A DNA stretch of 64,000 nucleotides from Penicillium oxalicum. Its lineage: Eukaryota > Ascomycota > Eurotiomycetes > Eurotiales > Aspergillaceae. The position numbers and the translations under genes were made by a program. Below, one piece after another: positions 47,990-60,377 of the stretch. The notes below the pieces were generated by a model. It was given only the letters and a program-made list of their open reading frames with translations. It had not been told where the DNA came from and ran no database searches. The stretch spans positions 2,480,001-2,544,000 of the forward strand of contig NC_064651.1 in the NCBI RefSeq assembly GCF_001723175.1. The letters are read 5' to 3'. How positions within the stretch are numbered: the stretch's first letter is position 1; each line of letters starts with the position of its first letter.

Positions 47990-49538
47990 ATGCCTCTCCA
48001 GGGAAATGAGGAGCGTCTTTTAAATGTGTAAGTTCGCTGCATGCTCCCTTCCTTTGCCCCCGCACCTGAAGGCAGTGCCCGTCAGTTGCTGTCCCATTCT
48101 GACATTGAAGGACTGGTTCAGCTTCGCCGACATTCACTGCTTCTTCACTTCGCCGACTCCTAAGCCGTCGGACCATCGATTTGAAAAGGGGTCTTACCTC
48201 TACATTTATTACGATGCTTCCACAAGGCAGGCGAGGATTGAAGTGGCCAACAATCCCAATACTCCAGACCAGGATGCATTTTATGGCTATCTAAACAGCG
48301 CGCACATCCAACACTCTAGTCATTTTCCCACTCGTTGCTCCCTCACGGTTGATGGAGTCGCTGGCTCTGTCCAGCAGCAAACGTCGCAGTATGACTGGCG
48401 ATTGCCAGGCATGGAGTCCCGCAAGGCACCCAACGACCTGCCTCGGATACACACCGTCGATTTGTACTTTTGGACATTAGTCGACGCGAATCAATTTCTG
48501 GATGTAATTGAGCGTATTTTACCTGCTTCTCATTTGGCGACAGATCGGCCGAACGCTGAAATGGACCAGCCGATCAGCCCTGTTGTGCAGCAGCTCGAAA
48601 GTATTGCCGTGTCCGACCCGGCATATCAAAATGGCCAGACACCCAATTCTCGGTCAGAGCCTGCTACTCTTGTGCAGACGCCTCCACACATCTCAAGCTT
48701 GCCACCTCCGCCTGTTGGCGGACCTTCTAGTGACCAAATAAATTCTACGGCATCTCAACCGTCGCAGGGTGAACAACGAGACTCGGCGACCTTTGCACCA
48801 CTGCCATACAATCCTGCAGCACCGGCGGCCCCAGAACCTATTCAACACCGGGAAAAGACACCTCCACCAGAGGATGGCTCCAACGGGACTGGTCTGACGG
48901 CTGCACTGGCAGCTGATCAGGGCATTCCATATACGTCTCCCCACCAGATGGGCATCAATCAGGCTGGCACTTCATTCGCGCCCCCACCAACGTCTACTCC
49001 AGGATTACAATATCCTGGAATGCTGGCCACTGCACCGGTGGGTTACGGGTCCCCACCTCCGAGTGTAGGCCTCACTCATTCTTCCTCATTTTCACCTCAG
49101 CCATCTGGGCACAGTGCTGCGCCTTGCCCCCCCTACTCTCAGGTGTTCAGTCAAGGCCAGGTGTGGCCAGGTGGCGCAGCTCAGGGAGCTCCGACATTTG
49201 CCCCTCCTCCGCAAGATCCAAATGCCCACCTGTATACCCATGAAGTATACGGTACTCCTCAGTCGCCGCCCCAACAGTCTGGACAAGCAACCCCCATGTC
49301 TAATTATTCAAATTACTCATACGGACAGCCATCCGGCAATGCTCCAGTTTCATCGGAATATGATATTCATACCCAGCTATATCGGCCTACAGAGGCCGAG
49401 GCCAGTGGGCATGGCCAAAAGTATGCGCAAAAGGCAATGAAAGCACCAGGGCAGCGACCGAGGAGGCTTGAAGATAATGCAATGAAGCTTGAGAAAGGTG
49501 TCAATCGCTTCCTCAAGAAGTTGGAGAAGAAGATTTGA
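47990..49538 (+). CDS. Pro/Gln-rich conserved-looking protein, unrecognised
   Basis: Two exons, 47990-48027 and 48122-49538, give 484 aa beginning MPLQGNEERLLNV. The intron has a GTAAGT donor, a CTGAC-like branch site and a TTCAG acceptor. Residues about 12-165 look folded and beta-rich (RFEKGSYLYIYYDASTRQARIEV, SLTVDGVAGSV, IHTVDLYFWTLVDANQFLDV). The middle is low complexity with many Pro, Gln and Ser. The end is a charged helix (KYAQKAMKAPGQRPRRLED through LKKLEKKI). This resembles an adaptor with a folded head, a flexible linker and a helical tail. I do not recognise a family. Confidence 0.82.
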
Positions 49539-51064
49539 TGGGAGCAATGTTGCACACGACACGTTTCTATCTCCCCGTTATAGCATTCATGAAGTTGCGG
49601 ATGTTAGAGAAGAATCATTGACTGACATTTGCAATTACTTTCAGCCTCCATTTTCGAGAGGTGTAGAGTAAAGATTAAGCCAAATCCAGCGTTTCACGTC
49701 AAAGACATAGGCATTGGTGGGAGTACAGGTAGAGGATTGAATCAAAGGGGATACTAGGACAAGAGGCCACCTAAAGCTGAGGGACGACCACATCCCCCAA
49801 ACAATATGACATGAGCGCTACCTTGTAATAAGTATCATGGGATGGAAGAACTAAGACCCCCCATATGCCGCTAAGTAGAGATGGTTAGGACCTGGAATTT
49901 CGCCATGTTTCTTTAATGGAATCTGCTTGATCCAGTAAAGATTTCGTCTCAATGCACCTGGTTTTATGTCTATTTGTTGCAGTATACCCAGTGCACTCTA
50001 TCTTGCGGATGAAGCATTGGTACAAATTTGTCAATTCCTCAATGCGGGATGTCTGGTGCGGCAACGCAAGCGATTGGCATTGGAATGCTATTATGTCCCT
50101 ATGACCAGAGTCGCTCACAGCATCTAGGACTGGAGGGAAACAGCACAATATGAAATTCTCACTTGAAAGCGGCAAGGTGAAGTGAGCCTGCATCTGGATG
50201 TAGCTAATCGTTTACCACTGTCATTTTTTTCCGGGTGGAGAAGCCAGTCACTTCCTTTGGGTGTGCTTCGCCAGGCCGTATTCAACACTACGAGCCTCTG
50301 GTGGTTCAGTTTCACTGATAATTGGCCATATATTTCGGAATCTCAAAATTTGATTCATCCACAGAAATCACGGATCATCAAATTACCGTGCGCATTTTCG
50401 TTGCTTCTCATACACAAGGGAAGTTTTGTCTCTTCCTACACCCCTTCCTCCTTACCTCTCATCTGTCGGTCTTCCATTACGAGAGGCTCATCGTCTATCC
50501 ATTCATGATCTCGGGCCATCTTCGTATATAGATGATTTTGATTCCACTTGATGAGTGTCTAACCCCGTTTTACAAGGTCCGACATGTCTCATGGTGCGTA
50601 TGGTGTTGCCTGCAAAGGGTCCTCCGATCAATGGCGGGTTTTCAAGATATGTCCTCCTGTGTGGAATTTTTTTTCACTCCTTCCTTATGTGTTCCCAATT
50701 TTTCAAACAAAAATTTGCAGTCATTACGGACTCAATTCGAAAGTCTCAAATTGGGTGTGTTTCAGGATCTTTGTACACATGCGCAGCATCAACACGACAT
50801 GACGCCAATACAAGACGAGCTTATCCATACTCGGGGAATCTGATCAGCAGAGTATACTGATTCTTGTGGCATGTACCCATCTTTCCGATCCCCCAGGTGA
50901 ATCCGGTTCTCTAAGTTGCTCGGGCGAGAGCTTAATACCAAGTCAAATATACTGCAAGGATGTCATTTCTCGACTATCTGTCTTTGACTACGCCGTTCCT
51001 CGATACCATGTTTCTTTTACAATTGAATTATATTGTCAAATATTGAATAACCTTTCATTCACGT
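49539..51064. other. Gene-poor region left of the tRNA
   Basis: About 1.5 kb. The short frames (50182-50508, 50322-50531, 50532-50843, 50555-50860) overlap and show no motif. It is AT-leaning. No gene supported. Confidence 0.5.
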
Positions 51065-51136
51065 GGGGGCTTGGCGCAGCGGTAGCGCGTGTGATTCCAG
51101 TCCACAAGGTCATCAGTTCAAATCTGGTAGCCCTCA
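51065..51136 (+). tRNA. tRNA-Trp (CCA), intronless
   Basis: A 72-base cloverleaf: acceptor GGGGGCT pairs with AGCCCTC, the D stem is GCGC/GCGC, the anticodon loop TTCCAGT carries CCA, the variable loop has 5 bases, and the T stem ATCAG/CTGGT encloses TTCAAAT. The A-box (TGGCGCAGCGG) and a B-box-like segment are present. One anticodon-stem pair (A31-C39) is mismatched, and one acceptor and one T-stem pair are G-T. CCA is not encoded, as expected for eukaryotes. T-rich runs follow at once. It is probably nuclear and functional, but the mismatch leaves room for a decaying copy. Confidence 0.82.
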
Positions 51137-51142
51137 ACGTTA

Positions 51143-51154
51143 TTTTTGATTTTT
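51143..51154 (+). terminator. Pol III terminator (two T5 runs)
   Basis: Two runs of five T begin 7 and 14 bases after the tRNA-Trp discriminator base, matching a typical RNA polymerase III stop signal. Confidence 0.7.
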
Positions 51155-53681
51155 GGATGAATCTGTCCATCATTTCTTACCATTAAGATACCGATTTTGC
51201 TTTCCAAGGATTCTCAGAAATGTCCACGACTTCTTCTTCAGTTAAGGTTCTCCCCGATTGTAATAACATTGCATGGTCGCAATTCGTCACTACTACTATG
51301 TAGAGTGCTGTGAGGTTTCGGTCCGTGGGTTCCACCGGGTACTCACTCGGGTCGCCAGGTTTTTATTCTACAGTTGTAGCCTACTAGGTAGGTACCATGT
51401 TATTTCTCAATGGCGTGGAACCACCTGCTAGTAGGCAGGTAGATAGTAGTGGTCCCTGTTTTCCGGACGGGTCGCGAGCGGTGCGGTGAAATATATAACA
51501 ACCAGCCGCCGCCACGAATCTAGAGCCATACCCAGTAATCTCATTCCCAAGAAGATTTCAGCGAAATGTCCAGGAAAGTTTTCTAGACTACCTACCGCAC
51601 GAGGTCGTCGGGAGGCTAGTAGGTCCTTAGTAAAAATTTGAGCGTTACTAAGTAGGTATTTATGCTCAGCCATGACGCAACAATATTCCACAAGCCAGGT
51701 CAGTGGATCTAATTTATTCGTGGACTTGAACCTCCGCCGTTTCTCAAAAATGGTGGCGAATCGAGAGTTGGAAATACGTTGAATCGATAATTGTTTGCCA
51801 ACATATTGTGTTTAAAGCGTGTGAATCAAGTGGTTCGTTCGTATGCATTTGATGGATTGGGAAAAGATCTAGGGTGGGCTACTCCAATCTCCTGGAGGGT
51901 TACTTATTTTTATATGATTCTCAAAGGCATGGAGTTTTTGCTGAACAACGATTGTTCTACGAGCATGGAGATTATCTTGTCTCCTCGGTTATTCCAGTGT
52001 GATTATATCACTGAATTTCCCAGGCATCGGCTCTTCCAATTCAGTGGCTCCACCACCAACCTACACAAAGCATCAAATGTTTTTGAAGTAGCCTAGCAAC
52101 GAGGCTTTATTTTAGGTACATGGCCTCCTAGGTCCAGCAATACTATAGGATAGGCTTTAAAGGGAAAATAACAAATGCATTTCCTCTTGCCTCCCCGGTA
52201 TGCATGGTATGGTTCTCAGGGTACATACGTGTCGATGAGACTATCAAAATATCACAGCATAATCGCATCTATTATTTTGAGTCAGCCGGCACTGAAAAAT
52301 GGCGATCAACACCTGTCAAGGTCACATTTTCGGACGCCGGTGCTGATCCGATGCCAAACTTTGGGCGTTGCCAACATTAATCCATTTTGTTTCCAGTGCA
52401 CTGGGTCGCAGTATGCTGCAGATATGCACATATCTAGGCCACTGATACTGGAAGAGAAATAGCAGGTAGGTCTAGGTGGAAGCCTCAAGGTAGTCAAACT
52501 TCAACGTGAACTCCCGAATACTTAGTCTTGGTCATAGATAAGCTGATGCTCAAATTGTCCTAACTGATTCAATTCTCAGCTCTGCAATCAGATGAGAACC
52601 CCACTCATTGCATCGAGGTATCTCCTTCCTTCTTTGTATCTGTAGCAATGAATCTCTGCATGGCTATCGGGCCTTACGACAGCCTGCCTGGATTCCGGAT
52701 GCACGCCGGAGCCAAGCTGTGCCCAGCCAGGATACATATATTCCAGTAACCATGGATATTGCAGGAGATACATAGCAAATAGCTGGGCCAGGTACTATCC
52801 TTATACTCTTCTATTTGAAATAGTTGAGGAAAAAAACCATGGCTATGCCGAGGTTGGCGATGAAGAGAGAATGTCGAGGTCGTTGCATAACTTGACATGA
52901 TCATTCAAGTCTGACACTCCAGTCTTTTCCGGCCAACTCATCCTTGAAAATACAAAGCATTGACAGTAGCTGCAGCTAGAGCTTAGACCTACATCTGCCT
53001 GAGGAGAGGCCGGGGGTTTGTTGCTGAGGCGGGTGGATGCCATCGGGCATCCCGCCAGTTCGGCGGTCCCTTCATAGCAACCGAGGTATGAAATAATTCA
53101 ATAGCGTCGCCCACCCTTTACTGACTGAGATTGATGTGGGGAATTCTCCCATAGCAAAGTAAATGTTCATGAATGCAGTGGAAGCGCACCACGGAAAACC
53201 AGCAGACTCCATTCGAGACCTGTTCCCTGCGTCCATAGAAAGCAGATACGATTGTGGTGAAAGCGGGAATTTAATCTCTTTTAGGACCTTTGAACGGACA
53301 CCAGAAGGACCAATGCCCTATCCACAGGCAGTCCCTAGCCAAATCTGGGCCATTGCAAGGGGAACATGACCACACGGTGGAGACACTTTTCCGCTACCAG
53401 TACCCACGCGGGTGAGACGCTGCCCTGAGTCCCTTAATGCGGCTGCCGTGGGCAGCTGGTCAGGCTGACTCAGCTATGCCCCTTTTCCAATTCCCCGCCT
53501 CAATTTGCGTTCTTCTTGAGTGCTGGCCTCTTTGAATTCCCCCCCCCCCTCCATCCTTGGTAGTCATTCTGGAGAATTGATTGCCTTGGTTTATCATCTG
53601 CTCTTGCTCGAATTGGTCTTTTTGCGCGGGCTTCGCCACGACTGTGTCTACAAATTCCAATTCCCTTATCACCACGCCAAG
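51155..53681. other. Gene-poor region right of the tRNA
   Basis: About 2.5 kb. The 51380-51670 part has several copies of CTAGTAGG/AGGTAGGTA-like words on both strands. An 11-base C run lies at 53539-53549 in the leader of the next gene, and a TGACTCA at 53466-53472. No gene supported. Confidence 0.5.
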
Positions 53682-54507
<826 letters not shown>

Positions 54508-55546
54508 ACTCTTGCCCCGCCGTGACCATGGGAGGCTACCTCGCCAGCCTCGTGTACAACACCTCGCATTCGACAAAGTGCTACTTTTCTCTTTTCGATT
54601 AATGTCCGTGTTTTGATGACAAGACGACGCAGCTTCCGGAGCATGATATTTCCCCCGTGCTCCGGTATAATTCTTTTCTTTTTTCTACATGTTCTTTTTT
54701 TCTGTTCCTTTTCCTTGGGTCTTTTCATTTGTCCGCAGCTGCACTCTTCTTTCCACAGGGTTCCACCTGACCTGTGCGCTTCTCTTCTTGTCTATGATAT
54801 CCCCTCTGTTTCTTATGCGGAACTTCAACCCCCGTCCGCAATTACATATTTAATATCGTGATAATTGGTTCGCTATATCATTGCAACAATTGGCATTGTC
54901 CGATTCATGAAGCCAGCTACTCCCGGCGATTTCTCCTGATGTATCCAGACTTGGATTAGCTTCAATGAGCCCCGAAGATAGGACGAGCATGACTTGTGCG
55001 TTGAGAGTAGACAGGGCCGGGGATTTAATAGCCCAAGAATGTGACGTGCTGTTGATTGAAGCCTGCGCTCTTTAATCCGACACGCGAGGACTGCGGAGTT
55101 GAATTCCGATTCGTAGGCAGTCACGAGATGAATGACCGCAAATGTTCTCCGATGGCAGCGCCAGTGTGTCATGTTGATGCTTGATCCAAGCTGGATCTTA
55201 TATTCGTGTACCGGCACTCTCAGGCCCTTTTTTCCGACAGGCTGCTATCCACAGAAAGCTCATGGTTCCTTTCTCTATTTTGCGAAATTTTGAGGACCAG
55301 GCCCTCCACACGTGCATCTAAGATCCATCTGACGTGAGTTGATTCTCATAACCGCTCAATTGGAGCTGTTCAGACTCGCCACCGACAGGTATAAGTGATG
55401 CTTGTTTCGACATCCCAGGTCCTGTTCCGGCAAATCGAACCCTGCAGTCAAAAGTCAAAGACAACCCTCTTCTCACATCGCTACTCTGCGCATCTATTTC
55501 TCCCCCCCTCTCCATCCTCATTAATTCTGCCCCGTCGAGAAACGCA
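54508..55546. other. Intergenic region between the Arf6-type and DUF2945 genes
   Basis: About 1 kb, with a T-rich 3' UTR-like part at 54670-54730. A 114 aa frame on the minus strand (54873-55217) has no motif. No gene supported. Confidence 0.5.
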
Positions 55547-55950
55547 ATGCCTGCCTTTCAAACCGGACAGCGAGTGACCTACAAGCCCGTGGGTGGTAAG
55601 TCATTTGATCTTCTACACTCCCACCATCGACTGTGATGGAGCAATCTGCCGAGTCTTTCCTGACGCGTCCTTCTATATCTAGGACGAGAATCTCACACCA
55701 GTGAGAGTGTTGGAGTCATACGTGACGTGAGCACTCATAACACAACCATGACCGGCCGCATGGTTGAGGCCTCGCAGGAAGAGCCACGCTATGAGGTGAG
55801 TTGCATGCAAGTCTGCGCGCATGACCCGAGCATATTTTTGTTTCTGCCAGCCTTGGAGATGCTGATAGAATATTGGGGCAGATTGAGAACGAGCATACTC
55901 GGAAGAGATCCGCTGTGAAGGAGTCGAACATACTGGGCCCGGCTGAGTAG
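55547..55950 (+). CDS. DUF2945 (HVA1/TUDOR-like) small protein
   Basis: Three exons, 55547-55595, 55683-55795 and 55882-55950, give 76 aa. MPAFQTGQRVTYKPVGG begins a small beta-barrel-like domain with GVIRDVSTHN and EEPRYEIENEHTRKRSAVKESNI, the pattern of the DUF2945/HVA1 family (named after a hypervirulence-linked fungal protein). The fold is thought to be TUDOR-like; no biochemical role is firmly known to me. Each junction keeps frame and restores the domain, and the length is normal for the family. Retention of intron 2 would replace the last third of the domain. Confidence 0.88.
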
Positions 55951-56369
55951 CAACAGGGCCTTCAGTATCACTTGTACTAGCTCAGGGGAGCACTTGCTTG
56001 ATAGAGGAACACACTTGCTAATGAATTGAATACAAGATATTTTTGATACTTCAAATATGGCATTGGTATCTGGGGGTGTGGACTTTGTTCCACTCAGGTA
56101 ATTTTGAATCCACAGCTCTGATACAATACTATACCATGTTGCCAAATTTCATTCCCGTTGCAGAGAATGACTCTGTGGACTCGATTTTTTCAAAGCAGAA
56201 AGGTCTAGATTTTTTTTTCAAAATTCATTGTTTTAGAGTATCGCATGTGGACGACTCGTCACAAGTGAGAAGTGCCATTGCAATAAAATGTCAAGAATCA
56301 ATTCCCGGCCGAAATCTGTTGCATGAGGAAACTAGAAAGTCCATACTCTTGCTCATCTGCGAGGCAACT
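55951..56369. other. Intergenic region between convergent DUF2945 and MetE-like genes
   Basis: About 420 bases, likely overlapping or adjoining 3' UTRs, with a T-rich run near 56210-56218. No gene supported. Confidence 0.5.
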
Positions 56370-57725
56370 TCAAGGCTGATCAGGCCAAATGTCATCAGCA
56401 ATCTGTCGCACGAGCTCCAGCTTGTTGATCATGCCTTCTCGGTCGATGGCATTGCCCTCCCGATGAGAAGCAAAGCCACACTGGGGGCTCACACCGACTT
56501 GATTCAGCGCAGCTTCAAGGGAGATGTTGTTTCCCTCTGCAATGAACTTGGCCGCATCGATAACTCGCTTCTTCATCTCTTCCTTGTCCTCAAGTTGGGC
56601 AAATTTGCTAGTCACCACTCCCAAAATGACATTTTTGTGGACTGGAAGATGCTTGAGGGGCTCAAAGCCACCGGCACGCGGGGTGTCGTATTCGAGATAG
56701 TAGGTGTGCACATTGAGCTCCTGGAAGAGCTTGGTGGCAATGCGGTCATAGCCACCTTCGGAGAAGTGACGGCTGCCCACAAAGTTTCCGCGGCACAGAT
56801 GCACGCCGACGTGCATATCGTCAGGCAGTCCGACCAAACAGTCATTATACAAGTCAATGTACTTTTGGAACAGATCCTCGGCATTGTACACATTTGCAGT
56901 GTCTTCCTGGAAGCCTTTCAGAAACTTCTCAGAGCAAAAGTCTAGCAAGAAACTGAGGTTAGCGCAAGATACCTTTTCAAACTTCTCACGATTCGAATCA
57001 GTCCAAGCTCTTATACTCACAGGCCAAGTTCGGGTCATCGTATTGAACATTGCGGCAACCAGCGTCGTATAGAATCTTAAGTTCCGCCTGGCAGGCCCTG
57101 GCAATATCACCAAAGTACTCCTCGTCATTGGCGTACACGTCCTTCGGATACGCCTGACCCTCACGATAACGCAAGTGGTACCAGTTTGGCGCTGCCAGAG
57201 TGATCTTGAGGTTCTTGACTTCATTCTGGGGGACAAGGCTGGCAAGATATTTGAACTGGTCGACATATGTGCTGCCCACATGCTTGATTTTGCCCGTGCA
57301 CAGGACAGTCTCGCCAGGCTTGTGGCCGGATTCCAAGAAGGCCGCAATGTCCGGAGCATATGGACGGAAAATCTCGACATCAAAGTCGGTCACCTCTTCG
57401 AAGCCATCCAGGCCGGGGAAGAAGGTCCCCCAGAACACTAGGCTCGAGTTAATCACTTTGCCTTCTGGCTCGGAGTCCACACCAGAAAGATATTGAATCA
57501 CTTACTGTGACGGCGATATTCGCCATCTGATATCGCATGGTATCCCAAACTCTGCTGGGTTGCCACTATATCTTGAACTTCCTTATCTTCGACTGCTTTT
57601 AGATCCGTCTCGGGAAGTTCACCCTTTTCTGCGGCCGTCTTCTTCTCGAGGAGCTCCTGGGGGCGAAGCAGCGAGCCCAGGTGCTCGGCGCGGAAGGGAG
57701 GTCGCTGATGGAGTTGAGGGGCCAT
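56370..57725 (-). CDS. UROD/MetE-like protein, C-terminal cobalamin-independent methionine synthase domain only
   Basis: Three exons, 57725-57506, 57437-57021 and 56941-56370, join to 402 aa. It starts MAPQLHQRPPFRAEHLGSLLRP, a usual MetE-family opening with the R-A-x-H-x-G motif. The zinc ligands of methionine synthase have counterparts: H-x-C in GVHLCRGN and the later Cys in SPQCGFASH. EYDTPRAGGFEPLKHLP and KNVILGVVTSK follow the barrel order. It lacks the N-terminal half of true MetE (about 760 aa). Fungi keep such short relatives beside the full enzyme. They may move a methyl group between a thiol and another donor, but the substrate is not known. A start at 57743 (MKLIHIMAPQ) is less likely. 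Confidence 0.88.
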
Positions 57726-58912
57726 AATATGTATCAACTTCAATTTGGCTCACTGCCTAAATATTCTCAGTACCGTGTTAGCTCTATTATGAGAAGCACC
57801 CCCCCAATGTATCAATTTCCTTTTCGGGGGGGGGGGGGGGGGGGGGGGACCCACCGTATAGATCCGATTCCTATACCCAACAAAGCGTCTCAAGACTGGT
57901 CAGGGGAGAACGAAGGAAAAGAACATAAGGGAAGAACCTGTTTTCACCTTCTTTAATTGTTAAGAAAAGGGGCAAGGGTCCTAAGGCAATCCCAGTCAAG
58001 GCCATTTGCCGTCTCGCCGCCATCTTCAGCGACCGCTCCGCTGGCTCCTTCGGCTGGAATGGTAAAAATTGGCCATCCTTCTCCACAATGGACCTACTCT
58101 GCCACGCTAGTTGCGAACCGAGACTGACGCCGGCTGCGATTGAGCCGACGCTTTCGTACAATTGGATGGAAAACAAGTAAGGAGTCCTACTAGTTTTCGG
58201 CGACTTGTTATCTGTGGATTCGAACGCTGGATACGGTAATGAGCGCACAGCCCGACGTGGGGACATTGTTCTTCCCAGGCCATCTGCTCAGTCCCTTAAT
58301 TGGACATCGGTCGATTGTTTCAATAGTATGAAGCCAAACAAGTGCCGATCGCAATAGCGAATCAGATACACTAAAGCTGCGCATATGGACTACGACATGG
58401 GTGGGTACCTGGTTCAATTAGCGCTGGGATAAGCGTCATCGAAGTACCCAGCCTCTCTGGACCCCACATGGTACAAGGTAGCTACTGCAACTACAAGTAG
58501 TCGCCATTTCCTTCCTTGGGTCGTAAAAGCGATGGCTTAGTACTTCAAAGGGGGCTCAGATCATTGCACTCGAAGGGTCTCAGACGAGAACGAACTCCAA
58601 TCCTTTGGCTTTCATTACCCCACACTCGCTGTGTGGACATGGTGGGGTGATGTTCTTAACCCCTCACCCTGCGCTGGTTGATTTCAACGCTGAACCATCC
58701 ACTGTTCAGCCTTTCCCCAGTGTTCGATTTCGAAGTCACGAGTGAATCATATTGATTGGATTACGGCCTTGACAGTGACTGAGACAGATCGAGAGTGAAA
58801 ACTGTCACCGTCTCTAAAAAATTCTGATCATTTCATCGTAATCAGGCTGGGTCACTTCGCCATGCCGCTTTGAAGAAATGAGACTTCGGCACAGTGCGTC
58901 AACAGCCGCACC
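57726..58912. other. Divergent intergenic region, MetE-like and F-box genes
   Basis: About 1.2 kb. It contains a 23-base G run at 57826-57848, about 100 bases before the MetE-like start, and a 7-base C run at 57799-57805. The minus-strand frame at 57871-58266 has no motif. No gene supported. Confidence 0.5.
57826..57848 (+). repeat. Poly-G homopolymer (23 G)
   Basis: An uninterrupted run of 23 G, read as C on the strand of the MetE-like gene. It lies in that gene's promoter or leader. The exact count may be affected by sequencing. Confidence 0.85.
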
Positions 58913-59992
58913 ATGTCCTCTCCGCTAGAGTCTCTTCCAGTGGAGCTTCTCGATGAAGTATTCTTCTATTTGGACCATAATCCTCCATCGGAGGATCAAG
59001 TCTACCAGAAACCGGAGCATTCGATCACGAAATCGTCCGAGAGAAACTTGAAGCACCTGGCCGCATCGTGCTCCCGTCTCGCATTCTTGATCCGCCCGCG
59101 TCTCTTCGTCCATGCACGCCTCGGCCTCCACGAAAATCTGGATGGCTTCTGCAAATTTTTCATCCGATGGGAGCTAGGCCCGCGTGTCAAATCTGTCGTG
59201 ATATCCCTCCCCACTGACTACGTGGTTCAACCGCACACTTGTATCCAACTAGCACGAGTTTTCAACATTCTGGACCCCCATCGGATCACGATACTTGCCC
59301 CACCTCGGGTCATTGGTGAACTTCTCGACACCACAATCGATGAGAAAGATGGCTGGGCGTTTGAAATTCGCCTCCAGATCTTGCAATTGACACAAGACAA
59401 GCATGGCGACCCTTCTGCCTACCACACCTCCCGTACGAACAGCCCCACCATGATTCTCGGTGTCCGGCCGTGGACTGCTTTCTATTTCAACGAGGGCTCC
59501 TCTTTGAAAGCATACAACCACTACGAATATTATTTATCACAGGTCCCCTCGGTGCTGGGGCAGTGGGGAAAGGAATTCCTACGCGTGCCGCCAACCCCCA
59601 AGCTCAGTACATCTCTCCAGGGACTGCGGGAATTGACGTACATCGCAGTGCTTCCGTTCTATAATCATGTAGATCACATATGTGCTGTGATGCAACGCAT
59701 GCCGCAGCTTCGCGTGGTGACCGTGCAACTGGCCCCGGGGCACAATGACCGGGCCACAGAGCTTGAGCAGCGTGGCTCCATGGATCAGAATGACCCGTGG
59801 ATGGAGCTGGAATCCTCTTATTCAATCATTGGCTTTCAAGTCCGCACAGTGCCCTCAGTGACGGAGTTTTGTAGTCGTGATTATCATATAGAGGCAGTGC
59901 GATCGCAACTCACAAGGACCTTGGACGAGGGATTTCGCAACAACTGGACACACGATGGAGAAGGAACTTGGCGACGCCACAGAATGGAGTGA
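58913..59992 (+). CDS. F-box protein (second in window)
   Basis: A single-exon frame of 359 aa. Residues 5-21 (LESLPVELLDEVFFYLD) begin an F-box; a longer polar insert than usual (residues 22-43) separates it from the LKHLAASCSRLAFLIRPRLF part. The rest shows scattered leucine-rich pieces (VKSVVISLPTDYV, LRELTYIAVLP, MPQLRVVTVQL) like the target-binding part of fungal F-box proteins that act in SCF ubiquitin ligases. The target is unknown. It is not clearly related to the F-box protein at 27995-29529. Confidence 0.85.
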   Translation: MSSPLESLPVELLDEVFFYLDHNPPSEDQVYQKPEHSITKSSERNLKHLAASCSRLAFLIRPRLFVHARLGLHENLDGFCKFFIRWELGPRVKSVVISLPTDYVVQPHTCIQLARVFNILDPHRITILAPPRVIGELLDTTIDEKDGWAFEIRLQILQLTQDKHGDPSAYHTSRTNSPTMILGVRPWTAFYFNEGSSLKAYNHYEYYLSQVPSVLGQWGKEFLRVPPTPKLSTSLQGLRELTYIAVLPFYNHVDHICAVMQRMPQLRVVTVQLAPGHNDRATELEQRGSMDQNDPWMELESSYSIIGFQVRTVPSVTEFCSRDYHIEAVRSQLTRTLDEGFRNNWTHDGEGTWRRHRME

Positions 59993-60377
59993 AACTGTAA
60001 TTTGAAAATTACCAGGAGAAAGTTGGTTCTTTTCAGTAGGCTCTTAGTAAGGCCATGGGCGCTACAGAAGTGTCGCCGGCGTTCCCTGATAGTCTCACGC
60101 AAGTAAGACCTCACGTGAGCAAGGTCCCGGTATCACATCCTCCCTCATATTCTTATCTCGACCAAATATCAGAGCTTGCCCTCAAATACACGCGATACTC
60201 CTTTTAGTTGTATTTCGTCTTATTATTCTCGACTGGAGTAATCCATAACTCAATACATTCCATCGCGTGCCTTATTTTAATCAAGGCAGACCGGAAGGAA
60301 AGGTTAATCCCGATTTCAAGGGCGGAATCATACGAGCACTTTCTGATTCTCGCGTCTGTCAGGGGTTCATCCTTACT
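59993..60377. other. Intergenic region before the broken phosphotransferase gene
   Basis: About 380 bases with no supported gene. Confidence 0.5.

Noticed and set aside
56043..56945. 300 aa frame on + over the MetE-like gene
   Set aside because: Antisense shadow of exon 3 of the MetE-like gene, whose protein is clearly conserved.
58203..58235. B-box-like TTCGAA motif on the minus strand
   Set aside because: No matching A-box or cloverleaf around it.
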